Shown here: positions 11,994 to 23,988 of the stretch, one piece after another
Numbering within the stretch: the stretch's first letter is position 1
How the letters are laid out: each line of letters starts with the position of its first letter
Origin: Apostichopus japonicus
Lineage: Eukaryota > Echinodermata > Holothuroidea > Aspidochirotida > Stichopodidae
Direction: 5' to 3'
DNA length: 64,000 nt
NCBI RefSeq assembly: GCF_037975245.1
Contig: NC_092561.1
Location: 7,872,001 to 7,936,000 of the forward strand
The notes under the pieces: generated by a model
What the model was told of the DNA's origin: nothing
The model's input: only the letters and a program-made list of their open reading frames with translations
The model's database searches: none
Program-made: the position numbers and the translations under genes

Positions 11994-12360
11994 TCTTCTG
12001 CGCACACTGCCCGACTAGACGTATAGTCTTTGGTGTACACACACTGCCCGACAAGGTGTATAGTCTTTGGTGTACGCACACTGCCCGACTAGATGTATAG
12101 TCTTTGGTGTACGCACACTGCCCGACTAGATGTATAGTCTTTGGTGTACACACACTGCCCGACTAGATGTATAGTCTTTGGTGTACACACACTGCCCGAC
12201 TAGATGTATAGTCTTTGGTGTACACACACTGCCCGACTAGATGTATAGTCTTGGTGTACGCACACTGCCCGACTAGATGTATAGTCTTTGGTGTACACAC
12301 ACTGCCCGACTAGACCTATAGTCTTTGGGGTTCTCACACTGACCAACTAGACGTTTACTG
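11994..12360. repeat. 37-bp minisatellite
   Basis: About nine tandem units carry ACACTGCCCGACTAGATGTA then TAGTCTTTGGTGTACG. The TAGTCT anchor recurs at 12024, 12061, 12098, 12135, 12172, 12209, 12246, 12282 and 12319, so the period is 37 bp with one 36-bp unit. Inner units are nearly identical and the edge units diverge. The repeats are contiguous without unique spacers, so this is not a CRISPR array. Confidence 0.95.
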
Positions 12361-13100
12361 TGGCACACTGCGTGACTTTTGATAACTTTTCTCATAAAGA
12401 CGGTCAAATCGTAACTGGTCTTGATAGGTCAGGCAGTGTGCCGACTGCTGGCTCTTAGATGGCTAAGTTTTGTTGTAGTACAGTACAACAAAGATTATTC
12501 AGAAGGTGGTCGCCCAGTGGACGACCATGTGCATTATCGAAACTGTAAGTGCCAGTCAAAGCTGTAATTATGCACATTAAATCTTATTAAACAGCCAATT
12601 TTGTGCCGTCCGTACGACCACGAAAGCAAATCGTAGATTGTCCGAAGGGACAAGACGTGACTCCAAAATCATTCCTGTATTAGGAAAAGTGTTTACCCAG
12701 TGTCACATCGCAAAAATGCATTGCAAAATGGGCACATTTCTATACAATTGCTTGTAAGTTGTTAATTACCTTTGTTTTTTTCCTTTGTTCTTTTCCTCTA
12801 TTGTTGTATTATGCTTATCTGTATTGTTTAACTGTTTAAGGGGGACTGCTCGTACAAGCTAATACTCTTTCAGTCTTCCTCCTCCACCACCTTGTTTTAT
12901 CTTGACTTTTGTACTACTCCTCTTTTATTGTGGTGGAAATATACTCAAACTCAAAACTCAAACTCAAAGAATGTACAGTTTTACTAGTTTTTTTGTACAA
13001 CTTGCAGTCAATGTAATATTTTATAAGACTCAAATAGTTCAGAGCCCTTAACACTGCTGTGCAAAACTTAAAATGTAAAATTATTCCCCGAGCTGTAATA

Positions 13101-13138
13101 TGTATATATATATATGTGTGTATATATATATATATGTA
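13101..13138. repeat. TA/TG microsatellite
   Basis: Alternating (TA)n and (TG)n tract. Confidence 0.85.
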
Positions 13139-13436
13139 AATATCTGTTATGTTCACTATTTATACAATTCTACAATATATTTGCTTTGTTAGAATATCTG
13201 TGTAATACCATTGAACTGTTCTCCATGTGAGATATTCAGATAAAACAGTAGACTTTATTCATAAGCAGTGTGCCTTTATATATCTTGCATAATTTTTCTT
13301 TCTACCATCTGGTGAGATGTTTCTTGTTTCCATTTTGCTGTTTTTTTTTTCCAAATAATTCTGTTCATTTATGGCAGTATGCTTTGTGTGAAAGATTGCA
13401 AAGGTTAAAGATTTTTTGAAGGCGTAACTTTCATAT

Positions 13437-13710
13437 CGGTGCTGTGGCTGAGTGGATATGCGGTGGCATTTGAAGCGATGAGGCTTCATAAGAGGGAGGT
13501 TGCGGGTTCGATACCTGGCCGGGTGGGTTTTTCATCCAAGAGCAATCTATGGGTTTCCCATCTGAAATGACTTTCTAATTGAAAAGATTCTAAATTTTGA
13601 GTTAAAATGTTGAATTTGAAACCACCCTACTACATGTAAGTTGCAATCCATTAGCCCTTGCGTGTTTCTCCCACATTTGTGGTCGCTTATTAAAGCGTCG
13701 TAAAAATAAC
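13437..13710 (+). repeat. tRNA-derived SINE with class II-like head
   Basis: The head shows A-box-like GTGGCTGAGTGGATATGC and B-box GGGTTCGATACC with a longer-than-usual spacing, as in Ser/Leu-type tRNAs with a variable arm. The body continues to about 13710 (GTGGTCGCTTATTAAAGCG). No second copy of the body was found in this window, so the 3' boundary is approximate. Confidence 0.65.
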
Positions 13711-14189
13711 TTCTGATCATAGTTTATAGTTTTATATTAGGCTACTGCAGGACGCCTAACTAGATCAAATGACTTTCTTGAATTCCATTTTTATCCTAAA
13801 GTACTGACTTATTTATTGGGATTTAAAAGGAATCACAGAGCCAACCATAATCATTGATCTATAAGATAATAGAGAGAAGTGTCATGAACGACTTCCCCCA
13901 AACTGCTAACAAAAAATCTTGATTCCAATTGGGAGATATATACTGATTTAGTATATCTTGACACACAAGGCATTAAGACTTCGTCAAGTCTAAAGACTTG
14001 TTCAAGTTTAAACATGACATCATTGAGCCACATTCATGTGCTCCATGATTTTATAATTTGTCTTTTACAATTATAATGTGTTTTATAATATTTTTATATT
14101 TGTTACATATGTATATTTTTCTCTAATGGGGATGGCAATTTAGGCAAAATTATGCTTTAAACAATATTACAATATTGAAGTTCTTATAT

Positions 14190-14475
14190 AGCAGGCATGG
14201 CCTAATGATGGCAGTGATATCAGTGTCACCGCTGTTGACCTTTGAACCTTGAAAATATGAAATGAAAGACAGAGAGGAAAATCAAGGGTTTCAGACCCTA
14301 GTGTCACTATGACATCACAGATTTACAAAATGGCAGCTTACAGACAACAGCCATTTAGACTAGGATATCTCCCAAATTGATGAAGGATTTCCTTTATCTG
14401 TTTTTCGGCCAGTTTGTTCTTCAAAAAAGTTGTTTTGTTTTAAAAAGCTGATGATGATAAGGTTTTCATCTCCTT
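14190..14475 (+). repeat. Dispersed repeat C, copy 1
   Basis: It shares ACCCTAGTG, ATGACATCACAGA, ACTAGGATATCTCCCAAA and GATGATGAT with 28970-29165, and part of that order with 18732-18877. No open frame, tRNA head or terminal repeat is evident. The boundaries are uncertain. Confidence 0.55.
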
Positions 14476-15219
14476 AATTAATATCTAAATCTATAAATAA
14501 AGAAGGAAAACATCCCAATCCAAGTTGGGTTTTTTTTCGATTCCTGTTTTCCTTTTTGGCTTCCGGGATGATTCATTATCTGTAGTCATTTCAGATAATT
14601 AATTTAATTATTCATTTCCAAGTTTCCACTTTCTCGTCACTGACATATACACAGATGTAGGGTTTTACTTCCTCGGGTCTTCTTCTCGAATTGTCATGTA
14701 TCCTACTGTAGGATTTAATGCACTCCTTCATATCTGTTTACGAAATTCCAGCCAATCTATTTCCCCCGTTACAATTCACAGCCGATGTTCGATTGTGAAA
14801 TTCAATGCAAAGTGAACACTCTATAGTTGCTGGTATAGTCTTTCCATATATAAATTAACATACTGTACATGTCCTACTTTTGTGTTTAGCAACCAACAAC
14901 CGCAGCTCCTATCCTGTGTTCTTATCTAGTATTCGTGCTTCAGTATAAATAATATATCCTTGCAGTTGTTCTTGATGGCTTCTCATTATCATTATTTTGG
15001 TGGTTGCACACTTTTAATAGAATGTCCTTTTATGGTGATAGTTAATATAGGAAATCATAGTTAAAGGGCTATGGTTCAGTTTTCAAGAATCTGGCAAAAG
15101 AGCGTACACAGTGATGATGGTAATTTAAAACAGAAACATATTTTCTGCATTTCAAACAATCAGATTCTGTTTTAACAAAACTTATGATGTAAAACTAGCA
15201 CTTTTACATACACAGGTTT

Positions 15220-15420
15220 GAGATTGGAGGAACCAGGAGCCATACCAGTTTGAGTCACTCCAAGATTAATGTATGTCGTCCAATTACAGAGTTGTTGACA
15301 ATTCATAATCATGGACCTTAAAGTATGAATCTAATTAGACTGACGTCGGTCAGCTTGCGGCTTTGATAAGCCAATGATGGCTTCTTAGCAAATTTCTGCT
15401 TGCAGGAGGATCTAAAATAC
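15220..15420 (+). repeat. SINE family A copy
   Basis: It includes the B-box-like AGTTTGAGTCACTCC, the body, and the end GGAGGATCTAAAATAC. The stems CTGAC/GTCAG and GGCTT/AAGCC are kept, but the first loop is GTCG instead of TTCG, and GCTTGCAGG keeps only part of the third stem. Confidence 0.8.
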
Positions 15421-15827
15421 ATACAATACTGTATATACATACAAATGTTGGTCAAATAGTCGTCCACAGCAGCATCATGTCAGTGTTAAAGTTATTGCTG
15501 TGAAGTTAATTGAGTGGCAGCATCCCCCTGTCCTCCCACTTCACCGTTTGATGTCAAGATTACTGGGAAATTGGTCAAACGAATGAAGGAAATTCGTCTA
15601 GATTATTACAGTATAGGCCTACTAGTTGCTGGATGTTGCTATATGGTTCAATAGGTTTTGTTATTAATCTACCAAAAATAAACAAAGTGGATAAAATATT
15701 TCTTCTAAGTAAATATTAGACATCTGAAGTGAAATATAAGATGCCCAATATTACTGTAACTCAGAAGAATATCCTGGGAATTGAAATCAAAATCCAGAAT
15801 CCATCCCCTATAATTCTTTCTCTTATA

Positions 15828-16215
15828 TCATATGGGGGTGGGGTTTTGGGAGGGTATGGGGATGGGTTAGAATTTTTAACCTCAAAAAGGAGTTATCATC
15901 AACCCAGATGCTTTTGGTGATGACTATGAGGTAGGGTGGGGTTGGGTGTGGTGGAGTGGAATGAGGTTAATGCAAATTGAAATCAAATTCTGATAGTGGG
16001 AGTGCATGAATCTCACCTAGATGGGTTGGAAGGTGGGGGGGGAGGGGGAAGGGGTTAACCTGAAAAAAGGAGACACCATCAAACCAGATAGTGGGAGTGC
16101 ATGAATCTCACCTAGATGGGGTTAGAAGGGGGGGGGGGGGGGTTAACCTAACAAAAGAAGACACCATCAAACCAGATGCTTTTGGTAGTGAACCACTGGG
16201 GAGGGGGGGGGGCGA
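15828..16215. repeat. G-rich tandem repeat (95-bp unit)
   Basis: Units starting GATAGTGGGAGTGCATGAAT lie at 15992 and 16087, preceded and followed by more diverged copies (TTTTTAACCTCAAAAAGGAG near 15874; CCAGATGCTTTTGG near 15903 and 16170). Each unit ends in a run of G8 or longer, so the array has repeated G-quadruplex potential on the + strand. Confidence 0.8.
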
Positions 16216-17768
16216 GGGTTGAAGGAGGATTAGTGAAGCCCTTCTCAGCTCACAGTTTTAGCCCTTCTAAGACTTATATAATTTCTGTTCTTTCAATGAT
16301 CTAGCAGATACAGCAGGTAGTCTGTCTTTAACTGGGTTATAGCTGTGAGTGATTTTAATCGTTATGATTATCAATTCACACACGTAAGCCAGATTAAACA
16401 GAAGAAAACGTAATTTATTTTCATTTTTGCAAAATGTCACTTTTTGTCTTTGTTGTTAATGTACATTGTCATTTCTCCACTGGTAAAAAATGTAACAATC
16501 TGTTATTCCCAAGAAATTCTTACATTCTCTAAGTACTCGTAATTTCGAAATAGTTCAAAGTAATTTTGAAATTATTTTGATGATGCAAGTAGAGGGTGTG
16601 TACGAATCTAATATACCAGGCCTATAGAAATCAAAGGTCATGGAAAATGGAAAGATTTTTTTTAAGCTTTCAATATTTTCTCCCGCATCTTTATCTAGAA
16701 TCCATTTATAACAGTCGCATCAGAATGAGACAAATTTCAATTCTGAATATTCTGAGCTCTTTTTGCGTTTTTATCCCAAATATTGGTTTGTTTTGCTCAT
16801 TGTTCTATCTATTCTGTAATATTGGCACTCTGTCACTTCCGTTTAAAGGAGAATGAAAGCGAGACCTAGTTTAGCCTGTGGCCTCAGTATCGAGTGACTT
16901 CTGAGTCGATAAATCTCCACGTAAGGTGATTGATTTCAAAGCCCCGTACAAGCTGAGAATTTATTTTTCTGATGTTGGAACTTTTATGTTGATACTGTAG
17001 CCTAAAACTCACAAATGGGTTTCTGTTTTAATTAGTATTTAGATTGGGCACATCTATGCAGATTTTGGTTCAAAAAGTAAGATTTCTGATTGGTTTGCAT
17101 TAACTTCACTCCTCCCTTATCTGTCTCTGCACAAGATATGCACTCCAATCCAATCCATGTAGTTATTAAAACTTGATAGCATTTTGGAACGGTAAAAATA
17201 ATAATGATAAAAATACGATCGGAGATTATGCACTCCAATCTATGTAGTTAACAAAACTTGATAGTACTTTGGAACAGTACAAATAACGATGATAATAATA
17301 CGATTGGAGATTACAGGATCTTATCATATTTCATGTGGGTTCCCAGAGGCTCCTACAAGTGCCCGCTATGAATGGCCCCCTATCGTAACCATGGAAGCCT
17401 GCCAGTGCCTGCTCAGCTGGTAAGCAAACTTCTAAGCTGTTCGCCAGCGAACGGCTTTCCTTTCATGATGTAAGTGTTACTGCATTTACCTGATTGAAAA
17501 GTTGAAAATCCGCAGCAGTTTGTGAATGCTTCGTAACAAATTCATCTCTATATAGCTATCGATCTAACGTGGGCATTTACCATACTTATAGACTGTATAC
17601 ATATCCTGGAGCCCAAGTCAAACACTCTGCAGTGCAGAACAGGCAAATTCATCTAGGGTTGGTTATCGAGAGAAAGAATATACTGTGGGTAAAATCGTAA
17701 ATAGCGAGTTTCATTCAGACGTCTTCTTTTTCTTTGTGTTTCTATCTTCTCTCCGTCTCTTTATCCAG

Positions 17769-17904
17769 TGGCCGAGGGTGAAAGTGACGAGGACAGTGGC
17801 TGGTCTACCAGTGAGGAGGAGGAGAAGGTCGGCGCTCAGAGACAGACCCGTAGAACAAAGGCAAAGTCAGACAAGAAACCAAACAAGAAGATAAAAGGAT
17901 CAAA
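17769..17904 (+). CDS. Exon 2 of the basic disordered protein
   Basis: The exon opens after CTCTTTATCCAG and closes at CAAA|GTGAGT. Its 136 nt start in phase 1 and end in phase 2, which fits both neighbours. The junction with exon 1 creates a Val codon (G+TG). It begins with an acidic patch, AEGESDEDSGWSTSEEEE, that resembles casein-kinase-2 sites and contrasts with the basic segments on either side. It then turns Lys/Arg-rich (QRQTRRTKAKSDKKPNKK). The acidic-then-basic switch suggests a disordered regulatory linker. No catalytic motif is visible. Confidence 0.75.
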
Positions 17905-18019
17905 GTGAGTGACATTGTCTTCACCTCATTCACATTGCCAATGGGGAAAGGGGTGCGGCTTTTTCATCAGAAATGCATATTCAACCTACTGCATATTCAT
18001 AGCAGAGAACCATTTTGAT

Positions 18020-18110
18020 CAGGTGGTTTATGATGGAACGAATTTGCAACAGACTTGCGATCGAAGGATTATAGGTTCAATTTCTGGCGGGATCATTTGG
18101 GATCATTACT
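18020..18110 (+). repeat. tRNA-derived SINE head (degenerate)
   Basis: B-box-like TAGGTTCAATTTC follows CAGACTTGCGATCGAAGG in the anticodon-arm position, with a decayed A-box region (CAGGTGGTTTATGATGG). The stems pair poorly, so this is a SINE relic. Confidence 0.5.
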
Positions 18111-18731
18111 TGGTCCAAACAATCATATCTAACCAATGGATGGTTCATATTTTGATTTTTGATTTTAAATTTGATTTTCCTCTCTGTTTCTATCACTTTT
18201 TTTTGTCTTTTGGGTTACGTTTTTTATTTTTCCAAAAAATAAAAAGCCCTCCCCAAATCTGTCTGTAAGTTAACTGTCAATATTCTGTTGTTTGATTTAA
18301 TGTGTTTTTATTAAGTAGGTGTATCATATCTTCATTTGACTGCGATTGGTTGAGTTTCCATGGTAACATGTTGTTATCAGTGACAGATGAAGATAAGATG
18401 ATAAAGACCCAAAAAACAATCTGCTATTTTCTTTTTTTCAATTAATTATTACCTTGTAGCTTAGATATGTTCTAACAGATCCATCCTGGCCTATTCTGGC
18501 CATGTACTGTATAACACAGAAGAAATTGATACTCCCATTTAATGAAGAGAATAGGTCCGAGTGTAAATTGACATTTCTCAGTGAAACTTGCATAAAATTC
18601 CTTCATGCCAATTTCAGGATGTTGTTTGTTTGAAATTGTGATAGTTTGCACCAAATTGGAATACCTTGGAGTCATCAAGTGTGATATAATAGATGCATAT
18701 TGATAAGAATTGCTCTTTGTATATATTTTTC

Positions 18732-18877
18732 TTCAAACTACGATATCTCCCAATCAGATCAAAAGTTTTCGTGGCTGTTTGGGGTGGGGAGTAAGGGGGG
18801 GTCGTTCTTTACAAAGATCTCTGTCAGATAAACTATTTTAGATGATGGTTGGGTTGTTAGGTTTGTGCATCCTTTAA
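18732..18877 (+). repeat. Dispersed repeat C, copy 2
   Basis: It carries ACGATATCTCCCAA, GTCGTTCTTTACAAAGATCTC and GATGATGGTTGGG, matching 29045-29150 in order. The MITE at 18878 is inserted at a TTAA at its end. Confidence 0.55.
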
Positions 18878-19495
18878 AGCAGCATTTTGCGTCCTTTTCT
18901 ATGATTTTTCCCAACCTCACTGACTCCACTATGCCAAAATGACATACATAACTACCTTATCTATTTAAATCTTACTTCAAATGGTGGCATAAAAGTCGAA
19001 ACTTTGCAACTTTCAACTTTGTTTTTCTCCAAGATATTTTCCGTTGGGATCCCAATAAACCTCGCCCATAATATGAATATTTAACACTACTAACATCATT
19101 GACCAATACGTAATGCAACACCATGTTTGCTTTTTGTGTACAGTCTATATGGCAGTTGTACCAGGGAGTTCCATAACAACTCCCTGGTTGTACCAACGCA
19201 AAGTCTTGAATCTATTTTGAGCAACGGCTCATAACTAAACCTGCATCTCTGATTGGTTGAATTCAAACTAGTGGGTTTTGGGGGAACTGTATGCGATTAA
19301 TTTAAAACGTGGAATTTGTCGTGGACACTATTCTCATTATCTGCAAATGTCCTTAATTACTCGCTAATTAACGTTGTTGGCAGGGAAAAACTTGGCTAAT
19401 ATCTTAGTTTGCTGTTATGTGATTGATATATATGTAAAAAACTCGATGGACATGTCAAAAAAGTAGAAAACGACGACCAAACGCAAAATGCTGCT
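18878..19495. mobile_element. TTAA-type MITE, copy 2
   Basis: The same element as at 373-950, with intact AGCAGCATTTTGCGT/ACGCAAAATGCTGCT termini and TTAA on both sides (18874-18877 and 19496-19499). The central inverted motif CCAGGGAGTT/AACTCCCTGG (about 19164-19185) is better preserved than in copy 1. There is no transposase. Length and sequence match copy 1 closely, so the family was mobilised in trans. Confidence 0.85.
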
Positions 19496-21015
19496 TTAAA
19501 TGAGCAGGTGAAATTAATGATCAGTCTTGTCAGTCTTTCAAAATACCTCTCCGTATCGTCAAGCTTCCGAGAAGCAGAGATCATTATTCGACGGACGACG
19601 GACATACTTTTACAGCGGCTTTTATCTCGAGAAGAGAACTCTGAGTGGGAGTAGGTGTTAGTCATTCTATGACGCACACACATGATAGTCACATGACTAT
19701 AAAATGTTTGACAGCTAAATTTCTGAAGGGGCAGGTGCCACCACATACACTCTTCAGCCATTGTTGTTATTTTCGGTATCAAAATCAAGTGACTATATTC
19801 ACCAAGTTGGTGAAGATTAATCTCATAAATTATGCATATCTAGTAATGAAATGACAAACTTGGGAAAAAGTAGGTTGCCAAAATTTTCATTTCATATCTT
19901 TATAAATGACATGAAAGTGTTATTCTTAAAATTGTTACTATATTAGGCAAAATATTAAGTTTTTATTTTATTGAAGACTGATAAAAAAAAAAAAAAGATA
20001 CTGGTATCATTCCAGGTTGTATATTGATAATTTCCTTTTTTTTTAATTTTTGAGAAAATATGATCCTTTAAGCATCCTGATAGAGGCTCCTCAGGTAAAG
20101 TGACTGAACTACTAAGTCTAACACACAGACCGTTCTAGTTCCTCAGATGCAACAGAAAACTCAGTAGCAATTTTAATTTAAAATTAATTTAAAAGAAAAT
20201 ATATTAAAATAAATTAGGCTGTTATGGCCTCAGATAATATGTTTAAAATTCATTAAAAAAGAAAATTGAAAAATAGAACAAAATGGTGTTGAATATCATC
20301 CTGGGGGTCACCTGTTGTTAATTACGAAGACAAAAGAACATAGTTTTTTGTTGTTAATTATGAAGACAAAAAATAACATGGTTTCCATGAGTTATTAGAA
20401 TTTATGAAACAATGGATTGACATTTAAGCGGTCTTCGCGGAGGAGTCGATGTCACCAATAATTAAGAATTACTTAAAGGAGTACTCCAGAGATTTAGTAT
20501 ATTTTTTAAAGCTGAATTTATTGAAACCTGGATGGATATGAAGAAGTATAAATAACACTCTATATTGGTCTGTTTTCTTGGAATATGACATATCAAGACC
20601 AAAAATCCATCCTTTAACCTTTCTTTGGTGGGCAAAAAAAAATCTAAGGGCAGAGTGACGTGTTGATCGATTTCAATCTTACAATAAGTAAGGAGAGTTT
20701 AGTTCGTTTGCCGATCAATATGCGAAAATATTTAATAAATAAAAAATATCGGTAACTTTCGTTGTATTCGAGAGAACTGTTTGGTATAGTACTTAAGTAC
20801 TGTACTTACATGATGAATGTGATTCAAACAGTTAAGCTCATTATTAAATTTAAATGAGACACTTTTCTGCAGTTTTGTCACTATTATGCCAGAATTTAAT
20901 ATTCTTTCTGATGAAAACCACGGAAAATAGAAATGACTAGAACGCAAAAGATGATGACAGCCAAGTGGACAATTTTCTAAAATGCTAAATACCACTGTAT
21001 ACTGTCCTCGTTTGT

Positions 21016-21675
21016 CATGCTTCGAAGCACTCGCACTGATAGTACAAACAGTTTCTAACCTTTGTCTCATAGAGACAGATATTCATAGTGTTCATACTAC
21101 CAGTATGAGTGTTATGAAGCATTGCATGAGAGCAAAACTTAAAATAAATTGTCCCAATTGCACAGCCATGCTATTGGGACAGTTTTTTAATAGTAATAGT
21201 ACTGAATCCTTACCTTTTCATTTCATGCTTCGCAACACTCATACTAACAGTATGAACAGTTCCTAATGTTTATCTTATAGAAACAAGGATATTCATACTG
21301 CTCATACTGTCAGTATGAGTGTTTTGAAGCATGACAGAAGAGCAAAGCTTACATTTTGTAATAGTAATAGCACTTTATACTATCCTTTCATTTCATGCTT
21401 GGCAACACTCATACTAACAGTATGAACAGTTCCTAATGTTTATTTAATAGAAACAAGGATATTCATACTGCTTATACTGTCAGTAAAAGTGCTTTTGAAG
21501 CATGACAGTAAAGTTGATAAAAAAATGTGTCGGCAACCAATTGGGACGGTTTTCACATGCTAGTAGCACTGTATACTGTCCTTGTTTCATGCTCCATAGC
21601 ACTCGTACTGACAGTATGAACAGTTCCTAAATGATTTATACTGTGGATAATTCATACTGCTGATACTTTCAGTGC
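21016..21675. repeat. Tandem array of four long-hairpin units
   Basis: Four units start CATGCT at 21016, 21224, 21394 and 21588. In each, a left arm (for example AACACTCATACT then ACAGTATGA) is followed about 30 nt later by its inverted copy (TCATACTGTCAGTATGAG, then GAAGCATG). Folded, each unit is a hairpin of about 110 nt with roughly 30-35 paired bases, best in the second copy. Units are separated by shared linkers (AGTAATAG, CACTGTATACTGTCC). No protein is encoded. Confidence 0.85.
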
Positions 21676-22462
21676 AACCAACAGAGAACATGCCAAGCTA
21701 TCATATGGGTAGATATTAGTAGATATTTACTGAACAGGATTCCAAAAATGTTCAAGCATTTATTATCCCATAAACATGTTTCCCATTGGACTTTCGAGTC
21801 GAAACTATAGAAAAGAAAACATAAAACACAAATAATTATTAATGTTTTTGTAAACTCCTCTTTATAGCTCCTTTAATTAGTTGACAAGAATTTGACCTTT
21901 CCTCTGTGAAAGGTCACTTAATCTCCATAGTTACATACTGTGAAAACACATGCTTCAAATTCCTTTTCTCCTTTTTTTTTTTTTTTGCCAAATGAGTTTG
22001 TTTACCCTAATAAGTTTTCAGGGATCTGTATTTCAAAAGAATATTAGTACAGAGGTAAATATTTTTTCTTGCAGCCTGTAAAATAGGAATAGAAATTAAT
22101 CTGGTTATCTAGTTGAAGTATGTATCATTCTTACATGTATGTTGTTGTTTCCGGAAATTGCTGGTTGAAGTTTTGTAACATTTTGAAGCCAAAAGGAAAA
22201 TTAAGCATGCATGTGTGATACTCAGTCCGGTAATTAAGTGCATGGACCCACTTCTCGCATGGTTAATGCTCGGAATCCCCCAAAACAAAACAAACAAAGT
22301 CAGAAAAATGAAGGGAGAATGTACATGTAGAATATAAATTGATAGTTGTTTAGGAAAACAAATTAATATTGCAAAGAGAAGTATTCAATTCATAATCACT
22401 GACAATCAAGCTTTCTTTGTTTTGTTTATTTGTTTGTATTTGTTTGTATTTCTCTCCCGTAG

Positions 22463-22595
22463 AAAGGACACTCCTCCGCCAGTAGCACCCAAACCTAAGA
22501 ATCCATCCACCTCGGTCAGTAACACCAGTCTCACTCCGCCTTCCAGTCCAACTAACAGCGAAGAAAAGATTCTCCACCAGTCAACGTTTGACGAG
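22463..22595 (+). CDS. Exon 3 of the basic disordered protein
   Basis: The exon starts after TCTCTCCCGTAG and ends at GACGAG|GTAAAA. It accepts phase 2 (AA+A gives Lys) and leaves in phase 0 after 133 nt. It encodes KDTPPPVAPKPKNPST followed by a Ser/Thr/Pro-rich run (SLTPPSSPTNSEEK) and HQSTFDE. PPVAPKPK fits a class II SH3-ligand pattern (PxxPx+). TPPSSP resembles proline-directed kinase sites. With exons 1 and 2 it gives about 311 residues without a folded domain, consistent with the N-terminal or linker part of a signalling adaptor. The family is not recognised. Confidence 0.75.
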
Positions 22596-22943
22596 GTAAA
22601 AATTTCATCTCTATATTAGCAGCAAGGGTCGTATCTCTATTCTCTAAAAAAGAAATGTCTGTGTGTATCTACAGTGTTTTAATACTAGGCTTAACTTGTT
22701 TCCACTATATAATTGTTTTTGCAAGTCATCGATTGTTTGCTTGTCACTGGAAAGTTACTCGCAAAAGTCAGTCAGTCAATCCAACCACCCACCCACTCAC
22801 TCACTCACTCAATGATAGTTTTTTTGGGGGGTTTTTATTTCACATTTCTTAGAAACAAATTGCTCGAAAGAAACTTAATCATTAGCTTAAACAAACAAGG
22901 AATGTTTTTCCTCCTGATATGATCATTTGTAACTTTTAAAGCA

Positions 22944-22974
<31 letters not shown>

Positions 22975-23988
22975 TGCATATATATGTATGTATGTTAATG
23001 GAGCAGTAAGACTAAATTTTGAATGTTATTTCAAGCCAGAACACCCACTAGGAAGTTCCCTGTTAGTTAGTATCTACATATGACCCTTGGCTGTACTTCA
23101 CACATTTCCAAGTAATTAACCACCCTCATTTTGCAATGGATCAACCTTGAAAAAAAAACAACTAGACGTTATCTTCTCGCAAAATCAAATTTTCTTTCTT
23201 ACCTGCTCAAAACTAATGAAACAAGTTATAACTCTAAATGGGCTTTGCAGAACTCATTCTGCGATCGACAATGACAGGTACTTGGTTATTTTGCCAAATT
23301 GCCATAGGTACAAAAAAACAAAAAAATCAGTTTGACAGGTATGGGGTGTCATGTGTACTTCATTTTGTAATATGCTTTTCATCAATTCAAGTCGGTGTTT
23401 GAAGTTGATCTCGGTCGGATTTTGATAAAAATTTCCAGGGGTGGAAACAATTTTTTTTTTCTCGCGAGAGGTCTCACTGCAGGGATTGATGATGGATGTG
23501 GTGCCGTTAACTCGCTCAGTATTGTGAGAAATTGGCCAGATGCCAAGGTACACTCTCGTCCGATGGTAAGGGACGTCGAGAGACCATACCCCGAGTGAGA
23601 ATTGGAAGTAACAGTTACAGTCTGGATCGTAATTCTCTGTACCTCTCGTAGACACGAGAGAGGGTTTGAGACAAGCCAGTGTTCATCCACGTGATCGTTA
23701 CCCCGCTATGGTGTCTAACGAGCAAATTCTTTACGCTTTTCTTTCCTCCCAGCCTGGAGTATTAACTAGAGATGCTTACAAAAGCAGTCTGTTTAATACA
23801 TATCAAGACAATTATGAATGTTTTTTTTACGTAGAACTCGTAGGCCCTACTGTACAGTTACACTTTCATTGCATATATGTTATTAAATGTTCTGGCTTGC
23901 CTTAACTTGCATATATATTCATAACACTCCAGCGTGAGGAAGTGTCGTTTGTCATCATGATCAAGTTATTTGGCTTTATTTACCATAC

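Larger units (their letters stand above)
1961..17768 (+). other. Intron 1 (about 15.8 kb)
   Basis: The span lies between the donor GTGAGT at 1961 and the acceptor TTTATCCAG ending at 17768. Flanking exons join in phase. It carries the SINEs, MITE, satellite and microsatellites listed separately. Between them I see no exon-like segment. The stretches 2450-4150, 4230-5990, 7330-9330, 11100-11990, 12450-13430, 14480-15210 and 16220-17760 are AT-rich with occasional poly-G or poly-C runs and hold nothing else I can support. Confidence 0.7.
17905..22462 (+). other. Intron 2 (about 4.6 kb)
   Basis: It runs from GTGAGT at 17905 to the acceptor TTTCTCTCCCGTAG at 22462. It contains a SINE head, repeat C, MITE copy 2 and the hairpin array. 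The stretches 19500-20980 and 21680-22450 are AT-rich with nothing further that I can support. Confidence 0.7.

Noticed and set aside
11994-12375. Possible CRISPR array
   Set aside because: The 37-bp units are contiguous with no unique spacers, in an animal genome. It is a minisatellite.
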